This document shows, in pieces, positions 5,843-13,954 of a stretch of DNA of 15,927 nt; positions within the stretch are counted from its first letter, which is position 1; every line of letters starts with the position of its first letter. Made by a program: the position numbers and the translations under genes. This stretch comes from JBEIUL01 sp044356865 (GTDB lineage Bacteria; Planctomycetota; Phycisphaerae; Phycisphaerales; SM1A02): assembly GCA_044356865.1 (NCBI GenBank), contig JBIKVN010000046.1:1-15927 (forward strand), given 5' to 3'. Under the pieces are notes generated by a model. That model was not told where the DNA came from and did not search any database. It worked only from the letters and a program-made list of their open reading frames with translations.

Positions 5843-7246
5843 GTGACCCCCACCCGCACCGAAACCGACAGCCTCGGCCCCGTCGAGGTCCCCTCCGACC
5901 GGCTGTGGGGCGCCCAGACCCAGCGCTCGCTCGAGCACTTCAGCATCGGCACCGAGCTCATCCCCCGCGAGATGATCGCGGCCTACGCGACGCTCAAGAA
6001 GGCCGCCGCGATGGCCAACCGCGACGGCAAGCGGCTGGCCGATCCGCAGTTCACGCTCATCGTGAAGACCTGCGACGAGATCCTCGCCGGCCAGCACGCC
6101 GACATGTTCCCCCTGCACGTCTGGATGACCGGCAGCGGGACGCAGTTCAACATGAACGTGAACGAGGTGATCTCGAACCGCTGCTGCCAGCTCGCCGGCA
6201 CGCCGCTCGGCAGCAAGGCCCCGGTGCACCCGAACGACCATGTGAACATGGCGCAGTCGTCGAACGACTCGTTCCCCTCGGCGATGCACATCGCAGCGGC
6301 GACGGGCGTGACCGGACGGCTGGTGCCGGCGGTGACGGCCCTCCGCGACGCGATCGCCGCGAAGGCCGAGCAGTGGAAGGACGTCATCAAGATCGGCCGG
6401 ACCCACCTGCAGGACGCGACGCCGCTCACGCTCGGCCAGGAGTGGTCGGGCTACGCGGCGGCGATCACCGACGACCTCGGGCGCATCGCGGACGCCCTCG
6501 GCGGCGTCTACCGCCTCGCCCTCGGCGGCACCGCGGTCGGCACCGGGCTCAACTCGGCGCCGGGATTCGCCGAGGCCTCGGCGGCGCGGATCGCCGAGCT
6601 CACCCGCCTTCCCTTCGTCACGGCCCCGAACAAGTTCTGCGTGCAGGGCGGGCACGAGGCGCTCGTGCATCTCTCGGGCGCCCTGCGGACGCTCGCGGTG
6701 ACGCTCTACCGGGTCGGCAACGACATCCGGCTGCTCTCGTGCGGGCCCCGCGCGGGCCTCGCCGAGCTGACGATCCCCGCGAACGAGCCGGGCTCGTCGA
6801 TCATGCCGGGCAAGGTCAACCCGACCCAGGCCGAGGCCCTCACCATGCTGTCGGTGCAGGTCATGGCCAACGACGTCGCGATCGGGTTCGGCGGTGCCGG
6901 CGGCTACCTCGAGATGAACGTCTACAAGCCGCTCCTGATCCACAACCTCATGCAGTCGGTGCGGCTGCTGACCGACGGGTGCGTGAACTTCCGCCGGTTC
7001 CTCGTGGAGGGGACCCAGCCCAATCTCAAGCGGATCGGCGAGTTCGTCGACCGCTCGCTCATGCTCGTCACCGCCCTGTCGCCGGTGATCGGCTACGACA
7101 AGGCGTCGAAGATCGCCCACTTCGCCCTCGACCACGACCTCACCCTGAAGGAAGCCGCCCTGCAGCTCGGCTTCGTCGACGCCGCCGAGTTCGACCGGAT
7201 CGTCGATCCCCGCACCATGGTCGCCCCGCACGTCGCGACCGCCTGA
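5843..7246 (+). CDS. fumC: Fumarate hydratase, class II
   Basis: This 467-residue protein has the same length as E. coli FumC and aligns along its whole length. It interconverts fumarate and L-malate in the TCA cycle and is an iron-independent homotetramer. The catalytic His188 lies in IGRTHLQDATPLTLGQE, and the signature loop GSSIMPGKVNPTQ at 317-329 holds the catalytic Ser318; both match the E. coli numbering. Substrate-binding GSGTQFNMNVNE and the SSND motif (E. coli QSSNDVFPTAMH) are intact. The start is GTG at 5843, supported by GGAG at 5832-5835. It is the first gene of a tight run: malic enzyme begins 29 nt after its stop. An Fe-S type regulator lies upstream. Confidence 0.96.
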   Translation: MTPTRTETDSLGPVEVPSDRLWGAQTQRSLEHFSIGTELIPREMIAAYATLKKAAAMANRDGKRLADPQFTLIVKTCDEILAGQHADMFPLHVWMTGSGTQFNMNVNEVISNRCCQLAGTPLGSKAPVHPNDHVNMAQSSNDSFPSAMHIAAATGVTGRLVPAVTALRDAIAAKAEQWKDVIKIGRTHLQDATPLTLGQEWSGYAAAITDDLGRIADALGGVYRLALGGTAVGTGLNSAPGFAEASAARIAELTRLPFVTAPNKFCVQGGHEALVHLSGALRTLAVTLYRVGNDIRLLSCGPRAGLAELTIPANEPGSSIMPGKVNPTQAEALTMLSVQVMANDVAIGFGGAGGYLEMNVYKPLLIHNLMQSVRLLTDGCVNFRRFLVEGTQPNLKRIGEFVDRSLMLVTALSPVIGYDKASKIAHFALDHDLTLKEAALQLGFVDAAEFDRIVDPRTMVAPHVATA

Positions 7247-7275
7247 CTGAACTCGCCTTTCGCCCGGAATCCCCT

Positions 7276-8913
7276 ATGAACGCACCGAAGACCACCAAGC
7301 GCGGCGCCGACCTCCTCCAGGATCCCTCCCTCAACAAGTCGACGGCCTTCACCGAGGCCGAGCGGCAGGCTCTCGGGATCGTCGGCCTCGTCCCCGACGT
7401 GACCGAGACCGAGGACCTCCAGCTCCAGCGGGTGATGCTGCAGCTCAGCCACAAGAACACCGACCTCGAGCGGTACGTCTACCTGATGAACCTGCTCGAC
7501 CACGACCAGACGCTCTTCTACCGGACGCTCATGAGCGACCCGGCCCGCTTCCTGCCGATCGTCTACGACCCGACCATCGGCGAGGCCTGCCTCAAGTTCG
7601 GGCACATGTTCCGCGGGCCGCGCGGCATGTACCTCTCGATCGGCCGGCGCGGCAAGATCAAGGAAGTCCTGCGGAACTGGCCGCAGAAGGACGTGCGGTT
7701 CATCTGCGTGACCGACGGCGGCCGCATCCTCGGCCTCGGCGACCTCGGGGCGAACGGCATGGGCATCCCGATCGGGAAGCTGCAGCTGTACACCGCGACC
7801 GCCGGCGTGCCGCCGCAGCATCTCCTGCCGATGTACCTCGACGCGGGCACGAACAACGAGCAGCTGCTGCACGATCCGCTCTATCTCGGGCTGAAGGCCC
7901 CGCGGCCGGCGACCGCCGACCTCTTCTCGTTCGTCGACGAGTTCATGGAGGCGGTGCAGGAGGTCTTCCCGAAGTGCTGCGTGCACTTCGAGGACTGGAC
8001 CGGGGCCGACGCGGTTCACCTGCTCGAGCGGTACCGCGACAAGTACCGCGTCTACAACGACGACGTGCAGGGCACCGCGGGCATCACGCTCGCGGGCATG
8101 ATCAACGCGACGCGGCTGAAGGGCACGCAGCTGAAGGACGAGAAGTACCTCTTCCTCGGGGCGGGATCGGCAGGCATCGGCCTCGCGAACCTGCTCTGCT
8201 CGGCCCTCGTCGGGCAGGGCATGACGCTCGATCAGGCCCGGTCGCGGGTGCACATGTTCGACGTCAACGGCCTGCTCGAGTCGTCGCGCACCGACCTCTT
8301 CGACTTCCAGCGGCCGTACGCCCACCCGCACGCCCCGACCCGCGACTTCGTGGCCGCGATCAAGGACCTCAAGCCGACCACGATCATCGGCGTGAGCACG
8401 ATCGGCGGGGCGTTCAACCAGAAGGTCATCGAGGCGATGGCGGCGGTGAACCCGCGGCCGGTGATCCTGGCCCTCTCGAACCCGACCTCGTGCGCCGAGT
8501 GCACCCCCGAGCAGGCCTACACCTGGTCGAAGGGCACGGCGATCTACGCGGCGGGCGTCCCGTTCGGGCCGGTGCACCTGAACGGCGTGACGTACCTGCC
8601 GGGGCAGGCGAACAACTTCTACATCTACCCCGCGATCGGCATGGCGGTGTACGCGACCGAGGCGAAGCGGGTCACCGACGAGATGTTCATCGAGGCGGCG
8701 AAGACCGTGGCCGACCAGGTGCCGCCCGACCTGCTGAAGCAAGGGCTCATGTACCCGCTGCAGTCGAACATCCTCGAGACCGAGATCAAGACCGCGACCC
8801 GCGTGGCGACGCTCGTCTTCGAGCGCGGCCTCGCGGGCATCCCGCGGCCGGCCGACATCGAGGCCCTGATCCGGAGCAAGGTGTACAAGCCTGCGTATGC
8901 CCCGCTGGCCTGA
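7276..8913 (+). CDS. maeA: NAD(P)-dependent malic enzyme
   Basis: This 545-residue protein is of the large eukaryote/E. coli MaeA-type class. It oxidatively decarboxylates malate to pyruvate and CO2, reducing NAD(P). Its N-terminal malic domain includes DPTIGEACLKFG and GGRILGLGDLGANGMGI. Metal ligands are Glu239 and Asp240 (FEDW) and Asp263 (NDDVQGTAG), with the same 24-residue spacing as the human mitochondrial enzyme. The Rossmann fold LGAGSAGIG begins near 294. NAD preference is typical of this class, but the cofactor cannot be decided by eye. The ATG at 7276 has a weak GGAA 7 nt upstream. It directly follows fumC and overlaps the porin gene by 17 bp, so product and substrate link it to fumarase in one operon. 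Confidence 0.94.
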   Translation: MNAPKTTKRGADLLQDPSLNKSTAFTEAERQALGIVGLVPDVTETEDLQLQRVMLQLSHKNTDLERYVYLMNLLDHDQTLFYRTLMSDPARFLPIVYDPTIGEACLKFGHMFRGPRGMYLSIGRRGKIKEVLRNWPQKDVRFICVTDGGRILGLGDLGANGMGIPIGKLQLYTATAGVPPQHLLPMYLDAGTNNEQLLHDPLYLGLKAPRPATADLFSFVDEFMEAVQEVFPKCCVHFEDWTGADAVHLLERYRDKYRVYNDDVQGTAGITLAGMINATRLKGTQLKDEKYLFLGAGSAGIGLANLLCSALVGQGMTLDQARSRVHMFDVNGLLESSRTDLFDFQRPYAHPHAPTRDFVAAIKDLKPTTIIGVSTIGGAFNQKVIEAMAAVNPRPVILALSNPTSCAECTPEQAYTWSKGTAIYAAGVPFGPVHLNGVTYLPGQANNFYIYPAIGMAVYATEAKRVTDEMFIEAAKTVADQVPPDLLKQGLMYPLQSNILETEIKTATRVATLVFERGLAGIPRPADIEALIRSKVYKPAYAPLA

Positions 8914-10213
8914 GACGGGGGCGGCGATGGCGGCGGCGTGCGCGTTCGCGTGCTCAGTCGCCGTCGCGGACGAGGGCGGCGAGTCGAGCGAGGTGTCGCC
9001 GCGGCCGGATTTCGCCGCGAACCACCTGCTCGGCGACTGGGCCGGGGCGCGGACGGCGCTCTGGGAACTCGGCCTCGACCCGCAGGTGCTGCTCATCGTC
9101 GATCCCTACGGGAACCCCGTCGGCGGGAAGTCGCAGGGGTTCACGACCTACAGCATGCTGAGCGTCGACCTCGGCGTCGACGCCGAGCGGCTCATGGGCC
9201 TGGCCGGCGGCGAGTTCGACGTCGGCTTCTCGTTCAACTTCGGCGAGCAACTGTCGCAGGGAGTTGTCGGCAACGTCTTCCCGATCCAGAGTTCCGACGT
9301 CGCGCCCGACGGCCCGCGGCTGACCAACCTCTCGTGGACGCAGTCGTTCCTCGACGACCGCATCAGCGTGCGGGCCGGGCGGTTCTCGATCGACGCCCTC
9401 TACGGCGAGGAGTTCGCGGGCTCGGAGTACTTCCGCTCGTTCACCTCGGTCGCGTTCAACGCGATCCCGTTCGCGCTCTTCTACAACGCCCCGGGGGCGT
9501 TCGGCTATCCCGCGACGACCTGGGGCGCGCGGGTCCGGATCGACCCGACCGACGACTTCTACGTGATGGGCGGCGTCTACGACGGGAATCCCGACGCGGC
9601 CCTCGCCGATGAGCACGGCCTCGACTTCTCGTTCGACGGGCCGACGCTCGCGATCGGCGAGATCGGCTTCCGCTTCAACCAGCGGCCAGGCGACGAGGGC
9701 CTGCCGGGGAACCTGAAGCTCGGTTCGTACGTGCTCGGCGGCGACATGCCGGCGTACGGCACGGGCGAGCCGACGTCGGGGCGGTACGGGTTCTACCTCG
9801 TGGGCGACCAGTCGATCGTGCGGTTCGGCGCGGCCGAGGAGAACCGGCACCTCGGCGTCTTCGGCAGCCTGGTGGTCGCCCCGGACGAGGAGGTCAGCCC
9901 GATGACCTGGTTCTTCGACGCCGGCCTCGTCGCCTACGGGCCGATCGCGAGCCGACCGAAGGACTTCCTCTCGCTCGGCGTGGCGTACGGGTCGTTCAGC
10001 ACGGATCTGCGCGAGTCGCAGGAGATCCAGCAGCTTCTCGATCCGTCGATCGACCCGCAGCTCTTCGAGATGACCATCGAGGCGTCGTACGGCATCCACA
10101 TGGCCCCGGGCTTCACGCTGCAACCGGGCGTGCAGGTGATCGTGAATCCGGGGGGCAGCCCCGACACGCCGACGGCGATCGCGGCGGGCGTGAACGCGGT
10201 GATCAGCTTTTGA
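8897..10213 (+). CDS. OprB-family carbohydrate-selective porin
   Basis: This 438-residue outer-membrane beta-barrel protein has a signal peptide at about 1-24 (basic start MPRWP, hydrophobic core AAMAAACAFACSVAVA, cleavage likely before DEGG). The OprB start motif LLGDWAGARTALWELGLD follows. The core has many alternating beta strands, including FLDDRISVRAGRFSIDALYG, a p.y.P.ttWG element and MGGVYDGNP. It ends in Phe (AVISF), the usual barrel-assembly signal. OprB proteins allow passive uptake of sugars and some other small substrates; here the co-transcribed enzymes handle C4 acids, so the substrate may differ. The ATG at 8897 lies inside malic enzyme; the later ATG at 8927 would remove the charged n-region. 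Confidence 0.88.
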   Translation: MPRWPETGAAMAAACAFACSVAVADEGGESSEVSPRPDFAANHLLGDWAGARTALWELGLDPQVLLIVDPYGNPVGGKSQGFTTYSMLSVDLGVDAERLMGLAGGEFDVGFSFNFGEQLSQGVVGNVFPIQSSDVAPDGPRLTNLSWTQSFLDDRISVRAGRFSIDALYGEEFAGSEYFRSFTSVAFNAIPFALFYNAPGAFGYPATTWGARVRIDPTDDFYVMGGVYDGNPDAALADEHGLDFSFDGPTLAIGEIGFRFNQRPGDEGLPGNLKLGSYVLGGDMPAYGTGEPTSGRYGFYLVGDQSIVRFGAAEENRHLGVFGSLVVAPDEEVSPMTWFFDAGLVAYGPIASRPKDFLSLGVAYGSFSTDLRESQEIQQLLDPSIDPQLFEMTIEASYGIHMAPGFTLQPGVQVIVNPGGSPDTPTAIAAGVNAVISF

Positions 10214-10277
10214 GCGGGCGGTCACGATAGGGAACCGGGTTGCGGGCTGGTCGCGTGATCGACCAGTCGCGTGTTCC

Positions 10278-10369
10278 GCGTCGGTCGCGGACCGACGCCC
10301 CCAGTGCCGCTGTGCGCGACCAGCGTCCTGCCTGTCACTGGGGTGGGCGGTCCGCGACCGCCCTGGATG
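10278..10369. repeat. Second hairpin-doublet family, copy 1
   Basis: The first hairpin has arms GCGTCGGTC and GACCGACGC with loop GCG (10278-10298). The second is GGGCGGTC-CGC-GACCGCCC (10345-10363). The two are related in inverted orientation and lie 46 nt apart. Bases 10324-10369 are identical to 10634-10679. It sits 3' of the porin gene; a smaller stem, CTGGTCG-N6-CGACCAG, lies at 10247-10266. Confidence 0.85.
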
Positions 10370-10395
10370 CACGCGAAAGCCGTCCGCGGGTTGGG

Positions 10396-10539
10396 CCCGG
10401 AACGACGAGGCCATGCCTCGTCGTCGCCTTCACGCCGGGCTGCATCGCGCGACCTTCCTCGGCCCACGCCCGAAATCCGCCTGTGTGACGTTCGGCCGCC
10501 GCGTGCTTCCCCGACGAGGCATGGCCTCGTCGTTCCGGG
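10396..10539. repeat. REPIN-like inverted hairpin doublet, copy C
   Basis: This 144-bp element has perfect 28-bp inverted ends (10396-10423 and 10512-10539), identical in sequence to those of copy A. It lies in the opposite orientation, with 88 nt between the hairpins. The interior (CGCCTTCACGCCGGGC, and later GCCGCCGCGTGCTTCC) matches the reverse complement of copy A, as does about 45 bp beyond the right end. It lies between the two copies of the second hairpin family, in the gap between the convergent porin and adenine deaminase genes. Confidence 0.9.
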
Positions 10540-10589
10540 TGCGGGGTGGTCGAAGATGGGGCGTGGCGGTTCGACCCGTCTCCCGCCCC

Positions 10590-10679
10590 GCGTCGGCCGC
10601 AGGCCGACGCTCCATGGACCATCGCGCGACAGACGTCCTGCCTGTCACTGGGGTGGGCGGTCCGCGACCGCCCTGGATG
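10590..10679. repeat. Second hairpin-doublet family, copy 2
   Basis: The first hairpin has arms GCGTCGGCC and GGCCGACGC with loop GCA (10590-10610). The second, GGGCGGTC-CGC-GACCGCCC (10655-10673), is identical to that of copy 1. Compared with copy 1, the T-A pair in the first stem became C-G on both sides. The 46-bp identity with copy 1 (10634-10679) points to recent duplication. For the minus-strand adenine deaminase transcript, these stems come right after the stop codon and could terminate it. Confidence 0.85.
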
Positions 10680-10715
10680 AACGCCGAAGCCGTCCCCGAA
10701 CCGAGGCACTCTTTC

Positions 10716-12359
10716 TCACCCCACCTCGACCGGCACGAAGCGGAACTCCCGGGCGTCGAACAGTCCGCGATCACCGAGCTTCAACGCGGGAATCACGAGG
10801 AGCGCGAGGAACGACAGCGTCATGAACGGCGCCCGCAGCGGTGAGCCGAGGGCCCGCGCCCGCGCGGTCAGCCGCCCGTACGCCGCGGCGACCTCCTCGG
10901 CGGGCCGGTCGCTCATGAGGCCGGCGATCGGCAGCGGCAGGAGCTCGACCGCGTCGCCGTCGGAAACGGCAAGGCCGCCGCGCGCTGCGAAGACCGCGTT
11001 GACCGCCGCGGCCAGCGAAGCGCGATCGACCCCGACCGCGACGACGTGGTGGGAGTCGTGGGCGACGCTGCTCGCGAGGGCGCCCCGCTTCAGCCCGACG
11101 TTCCGCACGAAGGCGAGGGCCGGCGGGGCCGCGGCGTAGCGGTTGACGACGGTGAGCAGCAGCGTGTCCCCCGCCGCATCGGGCTCGAGGATGCCGTCGC
11201 GCGGGGAAAGCTCCGCCCGCCCCTCGCCGGTGACGAGCTGGCCGTCGACCACCTCGATCGTCCGGACCGTCACCGGTCCGTTTCGTGCCGTGCGGAACGC
11301 GAAGTCCCCGGCCGTGAACATCGCCGCCCGGAATGCGTTCGGCGTCTTCGGCGGCGTGCGTTCGTCGAGACTCTTCCCGTCGCGGGCGACCGGCTTCCCC
11401 GCGATCCACGTCTCGCGCACGCGGAAATCACGCAGGTCGTCGACCACGATGAAATCCGCCCGGTCGCCCGGCCGCAGCAGCCCCGTCGGCAGCCGATAGT
11501 GCTCGACGGGGTTCACGCACGCGGCCCGCAGCACATCGAAGAGGTCGAGGCCTTGGGCGACGCACCGCGCGACCGAGCGGTCGATATGCCCGACGAGCAG
11601 GTCATCAGGATGGGCGTCGTCGGTCGCGAACATCGCGAGGTGCGGGAACTCGCCGACCTTCCGCCAAAGCGCATCGAGATTCCGGGCCGCGCTGCCCTCG
11701 CGGATGAGGATCCTCATTCCCAGCCGGGCCTTCTCGCGGGCCTCGTCGAGCTCGAAGCACTCGTGATCGGTCGAGATCCCGGCGGCGATGTATCGCGCCG
11801 CCTGCTCGCCCCGCAACCCGGGAGCGTGCCCGTCGACCGGCTTCCCCACGGCCTTCGCCGCCGCGATCTTCGCCATCACCTCGGCATCGCCGGCCAGCAC
11901 GCCCGGCCAGTTCATCATCTCGGCGAGGTAACCGAACCGCGGGTCGGCGATGAGCCTCGCGACCGCCTTCGCGTCAAGCGTCGCCCCCGCCGTCTCGAAC
12001 GGCGTCGCCGGTACGCAGCTCGGCACGCCGAAAAGGATCGGGATGCACGCCCGCGACGCCTCCTCGAGCATGAACGCGAGGCCTTCCTCGCCGAGCACGT
12101 TCGCGATCTCGTGCGGGTCGCTCACCGTCGCCACCGTGCCGTGCCGGCTCGCCACGCGGGCGAACTCGGTCGGAGGCAGCATGCTGCTCTCGACGTGCAC
12201 GTGGGCGTCGACGAAGCCCGGCATCAGGAAGCCAGGATCGACCGGCGTTCCCGCCGGCAGCGGCCGGACCGACGTGATCCGCGCGCCCTCGACGGTGACC
12301 TCGGCCGGCCCGATCGAACGGGCGTGGAGGTCGACGAGGGTACGGCGAAGGACGGGCAT
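10716..12359 (-). CDS. ade: Adenine deaminase (amidohydrolase, Ade type)
   Basis: This 547-residue metal-dependent enzyme deaminates adenine to hypoxanthine in purine salvage. The metal-binding PGFVDAHVHVESSML is at 47-61 (His53, His55), followed by SDPHEIANVLGEEG, DGHAPG and the amidohydrolase FATDDAHPDD. The distinctive Ade C-terminal domain follows, with VAHDSHHVVAVG, LPLPIAGLMS and PFMTLSFLAL. It is somewhat shorter than the E. coli protein (588 residues). The ATG at 12359 has no Shine-Dalgarno. Instead TACGCT (12371-12366) ends 6 nt before it, suggesting a leaderless transcript. It lies 28 nt after an unknown gene on the same strand, so read-through from that gene is also possible. The open frame continues upstream to 12485 only as an unconserved extension. 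Confidence 0.93.
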   Translation of the reverse strand: MPVLRRTLVDLHARSIGPAEVTVEGARITSVRPLPAGTPVDPGFLMPGFVDAHVHVESSMLPPTEFARVASRHGTVATVSDPHEIANVLGEEGLAFMLEEASRACIPILFGVPSCVPATPFETAGATLDAKAVARLIADPRFGYLAEMMNWPGVLAGDAEVMAKIAAAKAVGKPVDGHAPGLRGEQAARYIAAGISTDHECFELDEAREKARLGMRILIREGSAARNLDALWRKVGEFPHLAMFATDDAHPDDLLVGHIDRSVARCVAQGLDLFDVLRAACVNPVEHYRLPTGLLRPGDRADFIVVDDLRDFRVRETWIAGKPVARDGKSLDERTPPKTPNAFRAAMFTAGDFAFRTARNGPVTVRTIEVVDGQLVTGEGRAELSPRDGILEPDAAGDTLLLTVVNRYAAAPPALAFVRNVGLKRGALASSVAHDSHHVVAVGVDRASLAAAVNAVFAARGGLAVSDGDAVELLPLPIAGLMSDRPAEEVAAAYGRLTARARALGSPLRAPFMTLSFLALLVIPALKLGDRGLFDAREFRFVPVEVG

Positions 12360-12365
12360 GGCCGC

Positions 12366-12371
12366 AGCGTA
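12366..12371 (-). promoter_or_regulatory. Possible -10 element for a leaderless ade transcript
   Basis: TACGCT on the minus strand is followed by exactly 6 nt and then the ATG of adenine deaminase, in the 28-nt gap after the upstream gene. No matching -35 is visible, so this rests on position and on the same spacing seen at two other genes in the window. Confidence 0.35.
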
Positions 12372-12387
12372 GCGGCCGGCGAGGCGA

Positions 12388-13164
12388 TCAGGGCATCGCC
12401 TCGCCCATGCGCGTGCGGATGCGATCGAACAGTTCGCCGAGCTCGCCGCCGTCGTCCGCCCCGAGTCGCTCGCGTGCCAGATCAACCAGCTCGATCCAAC
12501 GCGGCCCCTCGACCCGGAACCTCAGCGGCAGTCCATCGCCATCACCGCCCTCGCCCGCCGTCGCCGCGTCGGCCGCAAGCGTTTCCCGGGCGATCGCCGA
12601 GAGTTCCGGCACCGCGATCCCGAGCGACCGGTCGCACGCCGACAGCACCGCAAGCGCGAGCCACAGGAAGCATCGGTTGCCGTACGGCGGCTCGATCGGA
12701 TCCTCGAGTCTCCACGCGAACAGCGATGCCGCCTGCCCGGCGACCGGTGCAGGCATCGCGAGGGCCGCGGACTCGAGAAACGCGACGCTTCCCTCGAGGC
12801 CCCAGAAGTCGTTTCCGGCGCACGAAGGCTCGCCGGACGCCCGCACCAGCACCGCACTCGCGAGCGATGGCGTCACGAGGTCGGGCACCGCACCGCGCAG
12901 CCATTCGCGCACCGACGTCTCGCGTCCCGCGAGGCTGGCCAAGGCCAGGTTCTCGAGGTCCTGACTGTCGATGCCCGGCTCGAACCCGCCACGCTCGCGC
13001 AATCCCCGGAGCAGGTCGGCCGTGCCTTCCTGTCCCCAGCCGCCGTCCGCCGCCGCGATGGTCGCGATCGCCCCGTCGCCGCCCATGCGGAACAGCGTCG
13101 AGATCAGGGCATCGGGATCGGGTCGGAAGAGGGCGACACGTTGAGCCGGTGCGGTCATCGCCAT
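12388..13164 (-). CDS. Unknown protein, lysine-free, operon partner of the GYF-2/DUF4870 gene
   Basis: This 258-residue protein is not recognised. It is mainly helical in appearance, soluble (no signal peptide or membrane segment), acidic overall and contains no lysine at all. Trp-containing stretches (GGWGQEG, NDFWGLEG, PRWIELVDLARERLG) suggest a folded domain. Codons favour G or C at the third position, and the opposite-strand open frames here are Ser/Pro/Arg-rich shadows, so it is likely real. The ATG at 13164 comes 4 nt after the TGA of the upstream gene, indicating translational coupling; the ATG at 13158 is an alternative. Adenine deaminase follows after 28 nt. Three repeated AMKAMGAMG-like runs elsewhere do not occur here, and no function is proposed. 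Confidence 0.7.
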   Translation of the reverse strand: MAMTAPAQRVALFRPDPDALISTLFRMGGDGAIATIAAADGGWGQEGTADLLRGLRERGGFEPGIDSQDLENLALASLAGRETSVREWLRGAVPDLVTPSLASAVLVRASGEPSCAGNDFWGLEGSVAFLESAALAMPAPVAGQAASLFAWRLEDPIEPPYGNRCFLWLALAVLSACDRSLGIAVPELSAIARETLAADAATAGEGGDGDGLPLRFRVEGPRWIELVDLARERLGADDGGELGELFDRIRTRMGEAMP

Positions 13165-13168
13165 CCGC

Positions 13169-13807
13169 TCACTTGATCAGCCGGAAGAACATCGGATAGC
13201 GGATCAGCTCGCCGTTCGAGGCCTTCACGGCGCCGATGATCCCGTAGACCAGCGTGAGGACCCACATCACGATCCAGACCAGCACCCCGATGTAGATGCA
13301 CGCCAACGGCAGGGCCGCGACGCAGACGATCGCGGTGAAGATCTTCCAGTTCATGACCTCCTTGCCGTGGGCGTCGATGACGGGATCGAGGCGATTCGAC
13401 AGCCAGAGCACCAGGGCGAGGATGAGCCCGACCGGCCAGAGCAGGCAGTCGATCACGCCGCTCACGTGCAGCAGGACGAGGATGCCGCCGTTTCCGTTCG
13501 TACCGGCGGAGGCCGCGCCGGGCGGATAGGGCTCGACCGGCGGCGGGAACCCCTGCGGCGAGAGCGGCGGCGTCGGCACCGGCGGCGGGCTGATCGCGGC
13601 GACGATCGCGGGGTCGCTCGCGAGCGACTTCCACTCGGCGCCCCCCTCCGGGCAGGCCATCCAGTCGCTGACCCCGCCCGAGCGGCGGACGGTCGCGATG
13701 AGTTCCGGCCAGGCGAACGGCCCCAGCGGCTTCATGCCGGGGCGGGCGAGCCACCAGCGGGTCGGGGTACCGGAGGAAGCGGTCGAGGGATCGGTCGCGT
13801 CGGTCAT
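13169..13807 (-). CDS. GYF-2 (DUF4339) plus DUF4870 membrane protein
   Basis: This 212-residue protein has three parts. Residues 17-62 form a GYF-2-like domain (RWWLARPGMKPLGPFAWPEL, ending in GGAEWKSL), a small fold expected to bind proline-rich or other peptide partners. Residues 73-98 are a proline-rich linker. Residues 107-212 form a DUF4870/Tic20-like domain with about three membrane segments (roughly 117-136, 155-173, 175-193). It includes the family-typical HGKEVMNWK (147-155) and the ending KASNGELIRYPMFFRLIK. The cytoplasmic GYF domain could recruit another protein to the membrane; the family's function is unknown. The ATG at 13807 is well supported by AAGGAGG 5 nt upstream. The next gene starts 4 nt after its stop. 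Confidence 0.9.
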   Translation of the reverse strand: MTDATDPSTASSGTPTRWWLARPGMKPLGPFAWPELIATVRRSGGVSDWMACPEGGAEWKSLASDPAIVAAISPPPVPTPPLSPQGFPPPVEPYPPGAASAGTNGNGGILVLLHVSGVIDCLLWPVGLILALVLWLSNRLDPVIDAHGKEVMNWKIFTAIVCVAALPLACIYIGVLVWIVMWVLTLVYGIIGAVKASNGELIRYPMFFRLIK

Positions 13808-13954
13808 GCCAACCTCCTTGGGAACGGACGGTAGCGGTTTCGGCAGGGGGCAGCGGTGGGCGACCGGCGGGGAAGGATCGACTTTTCGTTCGGGTCCTGT
13901 CAGGGGGCTGCGGGTCGGGGGTAGGCCGGTCTCGCCTGACCGGAGTACCTGTCC

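Noticed and set aside
7093..9096. 667-residue minus-strand frame opposite malic enzyme
   Set aside because: His/Arg/Val-rich shadow of a well-conserved enzyme on the other strand.
10222..10844. Several overlapping 80-180 residue open frames in the porin/ade gap
   Set aside because: They consist almost entirely of the two repeat families in different frames.
12407..12964. 185-residue plus-strand frame opposite the unknown lysine-free gene
   Set aside because: Ser/Pro-rich low-complexity translation. The minus frame has normal composition and is translationally coupled.
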